Shown: one piece after another, positions 1-8,454 of the stretch
Numbering within the stretch: the stretch's first letter is position 1
How the letters are laid out: each line of letters opens with the position of its first letter
Assembly (NCBI GenBank): GCA_003483125.1
Contig: DMWU01000259.1
Location: 1 to 12,707 of the forward strand
Direction of reading: 5' to 3'
From: Erythrobacter sp.
Lineage (GTDB): Bacteria; Pseudomonadota; Alphaproteobacteria; Sphingomonadales; Sphingomonadaceae
Length of the DNA: 12,707 nt
The notes under the pieces: model-generated
The model's input: only the letters and a program-made list of their open reading frames with translations
The model's database searches: none
What the model was told of the DNA's origin: nothing
Translations under genes and position numbers: made by a program

Positions 1-112
1 CCTCGACATTGTGCTGCTCCCACAAACCTCCGGCATCACGGAAAGTATCGATCCCGCTGTCAGCGGAAATGCCGGCGCCAGGGAGTATGACAATGTTGCG
101 AAAGTCAGCCAT
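1..112 (-). CDS. cobB: Sir2-family NAD-dependent protein deacylase, N-terminal part (runs off left edge)
   Basis: Reading the minus strand from ATG at 112 gives 37 codons with no stop before the window edge. The peptide opens [20 protein letters not shown] and continues [11 protein letters not shown]. This carries the sirtuin signature: the GAGIS NAD-binding loop and the SGI-x-TFRD-x-GGLW segment. Sirtuins remove acyl groups from lysines using NAD, giving nicotinamide and O-acyl-ADP-ribose; bacterial CobB acts on cytosolic enzymes. The residue before GAGIS is Pro where Thr is usual, which is unusual but within the N-terminal loop. An in-frame ATG at 121 is an alternative start; neither has a clear ribosome-binding site. 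The gene is divergent from dapB with only 35 bases between them, so the dapB promoter may lie inside this reading frame. The catalytic His and any zinc site lie outside the window, so subclass cannot be judged. Confidence 0.85.
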   Translation of the reverse strand, partial: MADFRNIVILPGAGISADSGIDTFRDAGGLWEQHNVE

Positions 113-147
113 GTCGCACATGAAGCATGGTGAAGCGGAGGTAGGCA

Positions 148-876
148 ATGGCGCAGTTTGGAATCATCGGGCACAAGGGGCGCATGGGGCAGGTGCTGCT
201 GAAAGCCGTGGCCGAGGCAGGGCACGAGGTATCAGGCGGCGTTGACGAGGGGGATCAACCTGGTCCGCTGGCGACTCGCTGCGATGTTCTGGTGGATTTT
301 TCAGCACCCGGCGCTCTCCAGGCCAATCTGGACGCAGCGCGAGTCGCTGGAATTCCGATAGTCGTGGGCACGACCGGGCTGGAAGAAGCACATCACGCTG
401 CGATTGATGCCGCCGCACAGGCAATCCCGATTCTTCAGACAGGCAATACTTCTCTGGGCGTCACTTTGCTTGCACATCTGGCGCACGATGCGGCCAGCAG
501 GCTGGACAATAATTGGGATATCGAGATTGTCGAAATGCACCACCGGATGAAGGTCGATGCACCATCGGGCACGGCCTTGCTTCTCGGAGAAGCAGCCGCA
601 CAAGGGCGCGGGATCGATTTGGCGAGCCATAGCGAGCGTGGCCGCGACGGGGTTACAGGCGCACGCAAGCAGGGCGCGATCGGTTTTGCCTCATTGCGAG
701 GCGGGACGGTGGCAGGCGATCACAGCGTGATCATTGCGGGAAGCGAGGAGCGCATCACCCTTACACATAACGCCGAAAACCGCATGGTCTTCGCCAGAGG
801 TGCAGTGAAAGCGGGCGAATGGCTGATCGGCAAGGAGCCGGGTCGTTATACTATGCCGCAGGTGCTGGGGCTCTGA
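148..876 (+). CDS. dapB: 4-hydroxy-tetrahydrodipicolinate reductase (DapB)
   Basis: Cytosolic NAD(P)H-dependent reductase of the diaminopimelate/lysine pathway, converting hydroxy-tetrahydrodipicolinate to tetrahydrodipicolinate. The protein has 242 residues, shorter than the ~270 of enteric DapB. Visible motifs are the nucleotide-binding loop [10 protein letters not shown] (5-14), VVGTTGL (72-78), and the family signature [15 protein letters not shown] (129-143), with the catalytic His pair 131/132, Lys135 and the substrate-holding PSGT. The segment [11 protein letters not shown] (184-194) is also typical. A GGAGG motif 7 bases before the ATG supports the start. nth follows after 9 bases, so the two are probably cotranscribed. 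dapE of the same pathway lies about 2 kb away on the other strand, in a different transcription unit. No key residue is missing. Confidence 0.97.
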   Translation: MAQFGIIGHKGRMGQVLLKAVAEAGHEVSGGVDEGDQPGPLATRCDVLVDFSAPGALQANLDAARVAGIPIVVGTTGLEEAHHAAIDAAAQAIPILQTGNTSLGVTLLAHLAHDAASRLDNNWDIEIVEMHHRMKVDAPSGTALLLGEAAAQGRGIDLASHSERGRDGVTGARKQGAIGFASLRGGTVAGDHSVIIAGSEERITLTHNAENRMVFARGAVKAGEWLIGKEPGRYTMPQVLGL

Positions 877-885
877 TCACCAACA

Positions 886-1533
886 ATGACTAAAGACCAG
901 ATTTTCGAGTTCTTCCGCCGTTTGGCAGGCGACAATCCCGAGCCTGAGACCGAGCTGGAATATGGCAATGCCTACCAGCTTGTCGTGGCAGTGGCCCTGT
1001 CAGCACAGGCGACCGATGTGGGCGTGAACACGGCGACGCGGCGCCTGTTCCAGGAAGTCGAGACGCCTGAGCAAATGCTTGAACTGGGCGAAGATGGTTT
1101 GAAAGAGCACATCAAGACGATCGGCCTGTTCAATTCCAAGGCCAAGAATGTGATCGCGCTGAGCCAGTTGCTGGTCGACGAGTATGGCAGCGAAGTACCT
1201 GACACTCGAGAGGACCTGGTCCGCCTGCCCGGCGTTGGCCGTAAGACAGCCAATGTTGTGCTCAATTGCTGGTTCAAACATGAAACCTTTGCGGTCGATA
1301 CGCATATCCTGCGCGTCGGCAATCGCACGGGCCTCGCCAAAGGAAAGATACCAGAACAGGTCGAGACCAAACTGGAAAAGCGCGTGCCGCAGCCGTTCCG
1401 GCTCCACGCCCATCATTGGCTGATCCTGCATGGCCGCTATGTCTGCAAGGCGCGCACGCCCGAATGCTGGCACTGCCAGCTCACCGACCTTTGCAGTTTC
1501 CGAAAGAAGGTGCTGGAGAAACCTAAACGCTAG
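886..1533 (+). CDS. nth: endonuclease III (DNA glycosylase/AP lyase)
   Basis: Base-excision repair enzyme that removes oxidised pyrimidines and nicks the abasic site by beta-elimination. It has 215 residues against 211 in E. coli. The helix-hairpin-helix reads LPGVGRKTANVV (114-125), with the Schiff-base lysine at 120, and the catalytic aspartate is D138 in FAVDTHILRVGNR. The C-terminal iron-sulfur loop has Cys 187, 194, 197 and 203 with the canonical 6-2-5 spacing. From memory, these positions equal the E. coli numbering exactly, so no indels lie between the active site and the cluster. The gene starts 9 bases after dapB with no obvious Shine-Dalgarno sequence, suggesting translation coupled to dapB. 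Its stop overlaps by 4 bases the stop of the convergent symporter gene. Confidence 0.97.
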   Translation: MTKDQIFEFFRRLAGDNPEPETELEYGNAYQLVVAVALSAQATDVGVNTATRRLFQEVETPEQMLELGEDGLKEHIKTIGLFNSKAKNVIALSQLLVDEYGSEVPDTREDLVRLPGVGRKTANVVLNCWFKHETFAVDTHILRVGNRTGLAKGKIPEQVETKLEKRVPQPFRLHAHHWLILHGRYVCKARTPECWHCQLTDLCSFRKKVLEKPKR

Positions 1534-2768
1534 ACATCGTCTGCGCTGATCATTTCGGCACGGTCGATTTCATTGGTCAGCGAAGCCACCGTAGTCGCCA
1601 CTGCCGCATCTCCGGAGACATTGGTAGTGGTGCGCATCATATCCATGATGCGGTCGACACCGGCCACGAATGCAATCGTTTCAAGCGGCACGCCCACGGC
1701 GCCGAATACCAGCGCCATCATGATCAGCCCTGCGCCCGGGATGCCAGCCGCACCGATCGCGCCCAGCGTGCCCAGAATTGAGATGAGGAAATAGTCGCCC
1801 AGGCTCAAATCCACGCCGAATATCTGCGCGCCGAATAGCGTGGCGAGGCCCAGATACATGGCCGTGCCGTTCATGTTAATCGTCGCGCCGAGCGAGATCA
1901 CAAAGCTGGCCACCGAATTGGAAATGCCTAGGTTGCGGCGCGCACAGCGCAGCGTAACCGGCAATGTGGCGTTGGAACTGGCCGTGGAATAGCTCACTGC
2001 AATCGCATCGATAATCCCGCGGAAGAAATCGCCCACCGGCAAGCGAGCGATGAACTTTATCATCGAAGAATACATCACAAGGATGATGAGCAGACAGCCC
2101 AGATAGTTCAGGAATACCAGTTGGCCGAGCGCTGAAAGTGCAGAGACGCCCAGCGTACCTGCCACCCAGGCCATCAACGCAAACACACCAAAGGGTGTGA
2201 GTTCCATCACGACCATGGTGACTTTCTGCATCACGACCGCACCGGATTCGAAGATCCTGAGCACAGGCATCCCATCATCCTTGGCCATCAGGATACCGAT
2301 TCCCATCAGCAGGGAGAAGACGATCAGCGGCAGCACATTGACGTCGGCCATTACCTGGACGGGGCTCTGTGGAACCATGCCAAGCAACATGTCACGCCAG
2401 GTTGTTTCATTTGGCGCGGGAATTGCCCCCATCTCGATCGCAGAGGTATCTACGCCAGTACCGGGCTGAAGAACCGTGCCCAGAAACAGGCCTAGCCAGA
2501 CTGCGATCTGCCCGCTCACTACGAACAGCAGCAGAGCGCGCCAGCCAACACTGCCCAGTTTGCGCAAATCACCGATAGAAGCGACCCCGGCAACAAGGCT
2601 GAAGAAGATCAGCGGCACGACCAGCATCTTGATGAAGGCGACGAAGACATCGCCAATAATTTTGATACTCTCAGCCTCAGGCCCCCAGAACAGGCCCAAT
2701 GCGATACCCAGCACAAGCGCGCCGATCACGCGCTGCCATAGCGGTATGGCAAACCAGGCTTTGAACAT
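1530..2768 (-). CDS. dicarboxylate/amino acid:cation symporter (DAACS family, GltP/DctA type)
   Basis: Inner-membrane secondary transporter of 412 residues with many hydrophobic segments, fitting the eight-helix, two-hairpin fold. Family signatures in order are the serine-rich hairpin STASSNATLP (261-270), the helix-7 motif NMNGT (298-302, equivalent to NMDGT), the HP2 segment GIPGAGLIMM (342-351), and the helix-8 motif around 372-386 with D372, D376, R379 and N383. By alignment from memory to the archaeal homologue GltPh, R379 sits where the arginine binds the substrate side-chain carboxylate. An acidic substrate (glutamate, aspartate or a C4-dicarboxylate) is therefore inferred; the exact one is not readable. 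GGAG lies 8 bases before the ATG. It is the last gene of the minus-strand block, 15 bases after dapE. Its stop is embedded in the end of nth, leaving no room for a terminator between them. Confidence 0.93.
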   Translation of the reverse strand: MFKAWFAIPLWQRVIGALVLGIALGLFWGPEAESIKIIGDVFVAFIKMLVVPLIFFSLVAGVASIGDLRKLGSVGWRALLLFVVSGQIAVWLGLFLGTVLQPGTGVDTSAIEMGAIPAPNETTWRDMLLGMVPQSPVQVMADVNVLPLIVFSLLMGIGILMAKDDGMPVLRIFESGAVVMQKVTMVVMELTPFGVFALMAWVAGTLGVSALSALGQLVFLNYLGCLLIILVMYSSMIKFIARLPVGDFFRGIIDAIAVSYSTASSNATLPVTLRCARRNLGISNSVASFVISLGATINMNGTAMYLGLATLFGAQIFGVDLSLGDYFLISILGTLGAIGAAGIPGAGLIMMALVFGAVGVPLETIAFVAGVDRIMDMMRTTTNVSGDAAVATTVASLTNEIDRAEMISADDV

Positions 2769-2783
2769 CGCGAACTCTCCCTC

Positions 2784-3923
2784 TTATCCTTGTTGCAGCA
2801 CCGTCGTGGCGATGCGTGCGTAAATTCGGCTTAGCGTATCAAGGTCAGCCAATGCCACCGCTTCATCGCGTTTATGCATGGTGGCGTTGCAAAGGCCGAA
2901 TTCGATTACGGGGCAGATATCCTTCAGGAAACGTGCATCTGACGTGCCGCCCGTTGTCGATGCCTCGGGCTTGATACCAGTCTCTTGCTCAACCGTATTG
3001 GCAATGATCTCAGAAAATTCGCCCGGCGGGGTAAGGAAAGCCTCGCCATAGATTTTCTGCCGCGCGGTTCCGCCGTGCCGCTCCACCACTTCGCGCACCT
3101 TCGTGCCGATCTCATCGCCCGTATGGGTTGAGTTGAAACGGATGGATACGCGCGCACTGGCAAGGTGCGGGATGACATTGCTGGCCGGATTGTCGACCGT
3201 AAGATCGAGGATTTCGAGATTGCTTGGCTGGAACCAGTCATTCCCTTCGTCGAGCACCATGGCATCGAGTTCTGCCAGGATTGCCACCAGCCGCGGAATC
3301 GGATTGTCGGCCAGATGCGGATAGGCAACGTGGCCTTCGCTGCCCTCGACATCGATCCACAAGATTGTTGAACCGCGCCGCCCGATCTTCATCATGTCGC
3401 CCAGCTGGTTCACGCTTGTGGGCTCGCCGACGAGACACAGGTCGGGCGCGTGGCCCTCGCTACGCATATAATCGATCAATGCCCGCGTGCCGTGCTGCGC
3501 ATGGCCCTCTTCATCGCCTGTGATGATAAAGCTGATCGTGCCGGCATCTTCGGGGATATCGCCAACAGCTTCGACCATGGCGGCAATCGCGCCCTTCATG
3601 TCGACCGCGCCGCGACCGTATAACAGCTCGCCGCGCACCTCCGGCGCAAAGGGGGCTGCGGTCCAGCCTTCGCCCGGCGGCACAACATCCAGATGGCCTG
3701 CAAAGGCAAAATGCCGTGATCCTTCCGGCCCGCGCCGGATGGCGTAAAGATTTTCTACCGGCGCATCCTCGCTGCCATCCTCACCATCGCCCGCAATGAA
3801 ACGATGGACTTCAAAGCCCAATGGAGCGAGCAAATCCTCCATCACATCGAACACCAGCCCGCGCGCGGGCGTAACGCTGGGGGCAGCGATCAGTTTCTCC
3901 GCAAAGGATTGTGCCACGCCCAA
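2784..3923 (-). CDS. dapE: succinyl-diaminopimelate desuccinylase (DapE)
   Basis: Di-zinc M20-family hydrolase that removes succinate from N-succinyl-LL-diaminopimelate in the succinylase branch of lysine synthesis. It has 379 residues, the normal length. Metal and catalytic residues are all visible: H77 and D79 in GHLDVVPPG, D108 in GRGAVDMKG, E138/E139 in TGDEEG, E167 in LVGEPTS, and H350 in NATMHKRDE. The dimerisation lid lies roughly at 180-290. The start is TTG at 3923, directly after the TAA of the upstream nuclease. A GGAG motif inside the nuclease end lies 6 bases before this TTG, while the in-frame GTG two codons later is 12 bases away, so TTG is preferred. The abutting stop and start suggest translational coupling. 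ArgE or another M20 peptidase is the main alternative, but length and motif wording favour DapE. Confidence 0.95.
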   Translation of the reverse strand: MGVAQSFAEKLIAAPSVTPARGLVFDVMEDLLAPLGFEVHRFIAGDGEDGSEDAPVENLYAIRRGPEGSRHFAFAGHLDVVPPGEGWTAAPFAPEVRGELLYGRGAVDMKGAIAAMVEAVGDIPEDAGTISFIITGDEEGHAQHGTRALIDYMRSEGHAPDLCLVGEPTSVNQLGDMMKIGRRGSTILWIDVEGSEGHVAYPHLADNPIPRLVAILAELDAMVLDEGNDWFQPSNLEILDLTVDNPASNVIPHLASARVSIRFNSTHTGDEIGTKVREVVERHGGTARQKIYGEAFLTPPGEFSEIIANTVEQETGIKPEASTTGGTSDARFLKDICPVIEFGLCNATMHKRDEAVALADLDTLSRIYARIATTVLQQG

Positions 3924-4820
3924 TTATTTCTCCGGCTCTGGCAGTGGACCTGGGGCGAAGGCGCTTTCCAGCAGTTCTGCGATGCGCAGGCCCGCCTGCT
4001 GTACGCGCCGCCGCGCAACGGGTGCTGCCTCGACAATATCCTGCTGCGTCAGGGCAGTCGCGTCCGGCAAATCCCCTCTGCATGGATTGCGATCAAAGGC
4101 GTTGGGATAGACAATATCGCGCGACAATTGCCAGCTCTCGCGCCCCCAATCCGCGGCGCTACCACCGCCAAGTTCTGCACGCTCGCTATCCTTGTAGCGG
4201 CGAACAATCGCTCCATCACCGCTAGTGATCGCGCGCTCGGCCAACGCCCCATCCCAGATACGATGAAGATTGAGGTCGGGCACGATGCCATAGTCGGTTG
4301 TACGATCATTGCCGCCACGATCATTCTTGTCGCCTGAATGGAGGGGCTGGTGAATGTCGCCGGCAAAGTGGACCATGAAGGCCAGCGCTTGCAGTCGCAA
4401 ATGATCTGGCAAACTCTCATCGGCGAGGACGCGGTGGTTACGCTCGATCTGCGCAGTCACACAATTTCCGCCGGAACAGTTGGCGCGCGGCTGATAGGCC
4501 TCGCAGATCGGTGTCGTGCGATAATGCCAAGCGAAGGTATAGCCCCAGCGCCAGAAATCCTTGCGGATACAATCAGGCCAGACCGAGGCGTCTTCGAGCG
4601 ATTTGAGGTCGCATCCTGGAGTTCCCAGTTGCGCCTCTGACTGGATCAGGCGCGCTATCTTTGCGCGCGTTGCCGAACTGACATTGGCAAGGGCGATTTT
4701 CGCAGTGATACGGTGCCCGTAGAAGCCCCAGGCATTTGCAGGCACTGGAATGACGAGCGCAATTACAAGAAGGCATTGCAGCAATCCTGCCTTCCAACTG
4801 GGGCCATGCAGATGTTTCAC
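3924..4820 (-). CDS. secreted S1/P1-type zinc-dependent nuclease
   Basis: The 298-residue precursor has a signal peptide (basic start, hydrophobic stretch about 12-27, then PANA) whose predicted cleavage after Ala30 would expose Trp31. In S1/P1 nucleases the N-terminal Trp amine is itself a zinc ligand, so this position is diagnostic. The other ligands are in place: H36 (WGFYGHR), D77, H99, H151 and D155 (HFAGDIHQPLH), H161, H186 and D190 (NLHRIWD). These enzymes cut single-stranded DNA or RNA and can remove 3'-phosphates. The bacterial protein is inferred to act in the periplasm or outside, perhaps scavenging nucleotides. Cysteines at 70, 84, 106, 115, 120 and 247 suit oxidised export. The start is GTG at 4820, overlapping the GST stop as GTGA, with a strong AGGAGG 7 bases upstream. 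dapE begins on the next base after its stop. Confidence 0.92.
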   Translation of the reverse strand: MKHLHGPSWKAGLLQCLLVIALVIPVPANAWGFYGHRITAKIALANVSSATRAKIARLIQSEAQLGTPGCDLKSLEDASVWPDCIRKDFWRWGYTFAWHYRTTPICEAYQPRANCSGGNCVTAQIERNHRVLADESLPDHLRLQALAFMVHFAGDIHQPLHSGDKNDRGGNDRTTDYGIVPDLNLHRIWDGALAERAITSGDGAIVRRYKDSERAELGGGSAADWGRESWQLSRDIVYPNAFDRNPCRGDLPDATALTQQDIVEAAPVARRRVQQAGLRIAELLESAFAPGPLPEPEK

Positions 4821-5479
4821 TCTTCTCCCTCCTCAAAACGTCCAATTACCCAAGCCTCATCCTTGGCGGCTGCGATCCACGTCTCGAGCCATTCGTGTTC
4901 CCAAAGCGCCTGCATATATGCCTCTGCAAAACCAGGGACCGAAACGCCATAGGTGATGAAACGCGATACGATCGGAGCATAGAAAATATCTGCAGCGCCA
5001 AATGTGCCAAACAGGAAGGGGCCGCCCTGCCCAAAGCGCGCGCGCGCCTCGGCCCAAAGTGTGAGAATGCGCACGATATCTGATCGGGACGCATTGCTCA
5101 GCTCTTTCTCGACCCGGCGTCGAATATTCATCGGGCATTCGCTGCGCAACGGCGTGTAAGAGCTATGCATTTCCGCAACCATTGCGCGTGCCATGCCGCG
5201 TGCCGCTTCATCCTTGGGCCAAAAACGATCACGACCAACCTTGTCGGCGAGGTACTCCATAATCGCTAGGCTATCCCAGATAACATTCTCGCCATCCCAC
5301 AGCACCGGCACCTTGCCATTGCTGGGCTGGAGTTCGCTTTCGTTGAGCTTTAACTGGTCCCAGTCATTTCTGCCGATATCCAGGGTCTGCTCTTCGAAAT
5401 GCAGGCCAGACTGTTTAAGGGCCAACCAGCCGCGCAGCGACCAGCTAGAGTAATTCTTGTTGCCCAAGATCAGCTTCAT
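4817..5479 (-). CDS. glutathione S-transferase family protein
   Basis: Cytosolic protein of 220 residues with the two-domain GST layout: a thioredoxin-like N-terminal part (about 1-80) and an all-helical C-terminal part. The opening MKLILGNKNYSSWSLRGWL carries the SSWSLR motif of a bacterial GST subgroup, with Ser11 or Ser12 as likely glutathione-activating residue. GKVPVL (55-60) contains the cis-Pro and DSLAIMEYLA (69-78) matches the glutathione-contacting SNAIL segment. The frame is open upstream to 5566, but the first ~29 residues there look unlike protein of this family. ATG 5479 has AAGGAG 10 bases upstream and starts right at the first beta strand, so it is chosen. Substrate is unknown. 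It is the first gene of a probable four-gene operon with the nuclease, dapE and the symporter. Confidence 0.9.
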   Translation of the reverse strand: MKLILGNKNYSSWSLRGWLALKQSGLHFEEQTLDIGRNDWDQLKLNESELQPSNGKVPVLWDGENVIWDSLAIMEYLADKVGRDRFWPKDEAARGMARAMVAEMHSSYTPLRSECPMNIRRRVEKELSNASRSDIVRILTLWAEARARFGQGGPFLFGTFGAADIFYAPIVSRFITYGVSVPGFAEAYMQALWEHEWLETWIAAAKDEAWVIGRFEEGEE

Positions 5480-5594
5480 TTGCGAATTGCTCCTTCGCGC
5501 TCTGGCTAGCAGCCCTACGGGTTCAGGATAGGACTGTCGAGACTGAACAGGAGGGACGCTTGGCATTCAAATTTTTGCCGCGTAATTACAGCTA
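5480..5594. promoter_or_regulatory. divergent intergenic region, GST operon versus VOC gene
   Basis: These 115 bases separate two divergently transcribed genes and must hold or overlap the promoter of the GST-nuclease-dapE-symporter block. The only clear signal is the GST ribosome-binding site AAGGAG on the minus strand near 5490. No -35/-10 pair in either direction matches well enough to place. On the plus strand a TTGGCA-N17-TAATTA arrangement ends just before the VOC start, but its -10 match is poor. The call rests on gene orientation. Confidence 0.4.
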
Positions 5595-6014
5595 ATGAGC
5601 CTGCGCCCCTTCCACCTAGCATTCCCGGTCGACGACCTTGATGCGGCCCGCGAATTCTATGGCGGAGCGATGGGATGCGCAGAGGGGCGAAGCAGCGATC
5701 AGTGGATCGACTTCGACTTTTACGGGCATCAGATCGTGGCGCATCTTTCTGCGGAGGGGGCAGGTGATCGCCTGAAGAACCCCGTCGACGGGCATGGTGT
5801 GCCCGTTCCGCATTTCGGCATAGTCCTGACCATGGAACAATGGCAGGAACTGGCAGACCGCCTCACCGAAGCAGGAACGGAATTCGTGATTGCGCCGACC
5901 ATCCGCTTCAAGGGCAAGCCCGGGGAGCAGGCGACCATGTTTTTCCGCGATCCGGCGGGCAATGCGATTGAGATGAAAGCCTTTGCCAGCGACGATATGC
6001 TGTTTGCGAGCTAA
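5595..6014 (+). CDS. VOC-superfamily (glyoxalase/bleomycin-resistance fold) protein
   Basis: A 139-residue cytosolic protein with two beta-alpha-beta-beta-beta repeats typical of vicinal-oxygen-chelate proteins. The first begins [20 protein letters not shown] and the second [19 protein letters not shown]. Candidate metal ligands are His7, His73 and Glu126 in the closing GNAIEMKAF; the [10 protein letters not shown] ending is typical of the superfamily. Members include glyoxalase I, dioxygenases, fosfomycin and bleomycin resistance proteins, and many of unknown substrate. Nothing here identifies the reaction, so no resistance function should be read into it. No Shine-Dalgarno motif precedes the ATG at 5595. 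Its stop overlaps by 4 bases the stop of the convergent engB. Confidence 0.88.
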   Translation: MSLRPFHLAFPVDDLDAAREFYGGAMGCAEGRSSDQWIDFDFYGHQIVAHLSAEGAGDRLKNPVDGHGVPVPHFGIVLTMEQWQELADRLTEAGTEFVIAPTIRFKGKPGEQATMFFRDPAGNAIEMKAFASDDMLFAS

Positions 6015-6664
6015 ATTCCGGCGTCTGAAACAACCGCGGCACGCAATTCTACGATCCCCATGCCCTTCTCGCTGCTCGTTACGTGTAGTTTGGGGAATGC
6101 TGCGGGGTGCTTGCGCGCTTCGTCTGATACGGCTTTGACGACCTTTTCAAGCTCGCTTGCCTTGATCTTGTCAGCCTTGGTCAGGACGAGACGATAACTG
6201 ACGGCGGCTTCGTCGAGCATCTTCATCATATCGCGGTCGACATCTTTCAGGCCGTGGCGGCTATCGACCAGCAGCAAAGTACGATGCAGCACTTGTCGAC
6301 CGCGCAGATAGTCGCGCACGGTGCGCTTCCACTTCTCGACGACTTTGGGCGGGGCCTTGGCAAAGCCATAGCCCGGCATGTCGACGAGGCGAAATTGCGT
6401 CGGCTCGCCCACTTCGAAGATGTTGAGCTCTTGCGTGCGCCCAGGAGTAACCGAGGTGCGGGCAATGTTTTTGCGCCCGGTCAATGCATTAAGAAGCGTG
6501 CTCTTGCCAACATTTGAACGTCCGCAAAATGCGATTTCCGGAACTGTAGGATCAGGCAGGAATTTGAGCTGCGGTGCCGAAAGCAGGAACTCCACGCGGC
6601 CGGAAAAGAGGCGAGATGCCGCCTCTTTCCGTGCGCTTTGCTCTTGCTCTTCCGGCGAAGCCAT
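6011..6664 (-). CDS. engB: ribosome biogenesis GTP-binding protein YihA/YsxC (EngB)
   Basis: Small essential-type GTPase involved in late assembly of the 50S subunit. It has 217 residues. All G motifs are present: G1 GRSNVGKS (48-55), the G2 region TSVTPGRTQ (70-78), G3 DMPGYG (95-100), G4 TKAD (162-165) and G5 SSEK (197-200). The family-typical lead-in [13 protein letters not shown] (25-37) precedes the P-loop. The start ATG at 6664 lies 3 bases after the yidC stop, so it is read as the distal gene of the rpmH-rnpA-yidD-yidC operon and its ribosome-binding site lies in the end of yidC. Its stop is embedded in the end of the convergent VOC gene. Confidence 0.97.
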   Translation of the reverse strand: MASPEEQEQSARKEAASRLFSGRVEFLLSAPQLKFLPDPTVPEIAFCGRSNVGKSTLLNALTGRKNIARTSVTPGRTQELNIFEVGEPTQFRLVDMPGYGFAKAPPKVVEKWKRTVRDYLRGRQVLHRTLLLVDSRHGLKDVDRDMMKMLDEAAVSYRLVLTKADKIKASELEKVVKAVSDEARKHPAAFPKLHVTSSEKGMGIVELRAAVVSDAGI

Positions 6665-6667
6665 TGC

Positions 6668-8431
6668 CTAGCCCTTGGTGTCGCGCGCCGTGGCCCGCTC
6701 CTTATCCGCTTTTTCCTTTTCCGCCGCAGCGCGCAACTGCGGATGCTTGGAATAGAGATAGCTTTGCTGCGCCAGCGTAAGGATGTTCGACGTGACCCAG
6801 TAAAGCAGCAGGCCCGCTGCAAATGGTGCCATAACGAACATCAGGATCCACGGCATGAAATTGAAAATCTGCTGTTGCATTGGATCCATCGCAGTCGGGT
6901 TAAGGCGGAAGGTGAGCCACATCGTAATACCCAGCAGAACTGCAAGGATGCCAATGCCCAGGAAGCCAGGTGGATCGAATGGCAGCAGGCCGAACAGGTT
7001 CAGGATCTTGGCCGGGTCGGGCGCAGAAAGATCCTTGATCCAGAGATAGAATGGCTCATGCCGCATCTCGATTGCGAGGATCAGCGTCTTATAGAGCGCG
7101 AAGAAGATCGGGATCTGGAGCAGCAGTGGTAGGCAGCCCGCCAATGGGTTGACGCCCTCTTTCTTGTAGAGCGCCATCACTTCTTGCTGCTGCTTCTGCT
7201 TGTCATCCTTATAACGTTCCTGGATCGCCTTCATCTTGGGCTGCACGGCACGCATGGCCGCCATGCTGGCAAACTGCTTTTGCGCGATGGGGAACATCAA
7301 AGCGCGCACAAGGATGGTGAGCATGATGATGGCCAGGCCGAAATTGCCCGAGAATTCGGCAAACTGCCGCAACAGCCACAGCATCGGCTTCTCAAACCAT
7401 TCGAACCAACCCCAATCGATCGCCTTGCCGAATTTCTCGATACCCATGTTGTCGCGATAATCGTCCAGTACCACGCTTTCCTTCGCGCCTGTGAAAAGGT
7501 GGGTCTCACGCATTTGCGTGCCGCCTGCAGCCACAGTCTCAGGCGCATAGATCAGGTCAGCGCGAAACGAACTGTCGCCGAGAGGACGAAACCCCGGTGT
7601 TGTATCGGCCGAACTGTCGGGAATGAGAGCCGACAGCCAGTAATTATCCGAGAAGCCGAGCCAATGGGCGCGGCCTTCAGGAGTATAGGCGCCGTCATCG
7701 ACCAGGTCGTCATAATCTGGGCCATATTCGACCGAGTCGCCGAAGCTGCCCATTGGGCCGGTATGCGAATAAAAGGCACCGAACTGCCCGTCTGACTCGA
7801 TCCATTTGCGATTGATCAACCCGAATGGCCGAACGACAATCGGTCCGGTGCTGTTATTGGCCACCGTCTGCTTGGCGGTAAGCATGTAGTTATCGTCGAT
7901 CGACAATTCGATCGCGAATGTCTGGCCCTCGCCATTGTCATAGCTGAGCGTAACAGGAGAATCGATGGCTAAATTGTTGTCGCTGGCAGTCCACACAGTC
8001 TGCGGACCAGGCAGTGAAACACCTTCACCAATCCACCCGAACTGGGCAAAATATTGCCCTGGTGTTCCCTGAGGGGCGAACAGCTGAATGGGCGGACTGT
8101 CCTCGTCAATTGTCTGGCGATAGTCCTTCAGCTCGATATCGTCGATGCGCGCGCCAACTAGATTGATCGAGCCTTCGACCCGGGCGGCATCTATGCGCAC
8201 ACGATCTCCGCTTGCAAGGGCTTCCTCAAGGTTGATCGGCGCGTCGCCCTCATTCGATACGATAGAACCGCCGGATTCCGCACTTGCAGATTCACCACCG
8301 CGGGCGGTGCCCTGCTCGGTCTGCCCACTGATGGAAGCCTGCGGATAGAAATAGCTCAGCGCCGCATCCCATCCCAGGATTAGCAAGGCAGAAAGTGCCA
8401 CGGCGAGCAGTAGGTTACGCTGATTGTCCAA
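6668..8431 (-). CDS. yidC: membrane protein insertase YidC
   Basis: Inner-membrane insertase that places membrane proteins in the bilayer, alone or with SecYEG. It has 587 residues. The N-terminal transmembrane anchor (about 5-22) is followed by a large periplasmic domain (about 30-340) containing a low-complexity Gly/Ser/Glu linker near 40-65. The conserved insertase core spans about 340-560, with five hydrophobic segments. R376 in TILVRALMFPIAQKQ is the conserved arginine of the hydrophilic groove. The cytoplasmic loop KMKAIQERYKDDKQKQQQE lies at 399-417. The C-terminal tail is short and charged. The start is TTG at 8431; the sequence from there, MDNQRNLLLAV, is the conserved YidC N-terminus, which decides the start although only a weak purine-rich motif precedes it. 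It follows yidD after 61 bases, which include a possible promoter. Confidence 0.98.
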   Translation of the reverse strand: MDNQRNLLLAVALSALLILGWDAALSYFYPQASISGQTEQGTARGGESASAESGGSIVSNEGDAPINLEEALASGDRVRIDAARVEGSINLVGARIDDIELKDYRQTIDEDSPPIQLFAPQGTPGQYFAQFGWIGEGVSLPGPQTVWTASDNNLAIDSPVTLSYDNGEGQTFAIELSIDDNYMLTAKQTVANNSTGPIVVRPFGLINRKWIESDGQFGAFYSHTGPMGSFGDSVEYGPDYDDLVDDGAYTPEGRAHWLGFSDNYWLSALIPDSSADTTPGFRPLGDSSFRADLIYAPETVAAGGTQMRETHLFTGAKESVVLDDYRDNMGIEKFGKAIDWGWFEWFEKPMLWLLRQFAEFSGNFGLAIIMLTILVRALMFPIAQKQFASMAAMRAVQPKMKAIQERYKDDKQKQQQEVMALYKKEGVNPLAGCLPLLLQIPIFFALYKTLILAIEMRHEPFYLWIKDLSAPDPAKILNLFGLLPFDPPGFLGIGILAVLLGITMWLTFRLNPTAMDPMQQQIFNFMPWILMFVMAPFAAGLLLYWVTSNILTLAQQSYLYSKHPQLRAAAEKEKADKERATARDTKG

Positions 8432-8454
8432 GGTGGTTTCTCTTCGCTTTCGGA

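Noticed and set aside
1000..1473. Open frame of 157 codons on the minus strand
   Set aside because: Antisense shadow of nth, whose catalytic and iron-sulfur residues are all present on the plus strand.
3804..4337. Open frame of 177 codons on the plus strand
   Set aside because: Antisense to the nuclease and the dapE start; no recognisable protein features, and the minus-strand genes there carry full catalytic motifs.
5480..5566. 29-residue N-terminal extension of the GST
   Set aside because: The family N-terminus MKLILGNKNYSSW begins at 5479 with a ribosome-binding site in front; the extension is Arg/Ser-rich without structure.
5595..6014. Antibiotic (bleomycin/fosfomycin) resistance gene
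   Set aside because: Only the general VOC fold is visible; no residues or context point to drug resistance.
7184..7795. Open frame of 203 codons on the plus strand
   Set aside because: Lies wholly antisense to yidC, is His/Arg-rich without domain features, and has no ribosome-binding site; an overlap artefact of a GC-rich genome.
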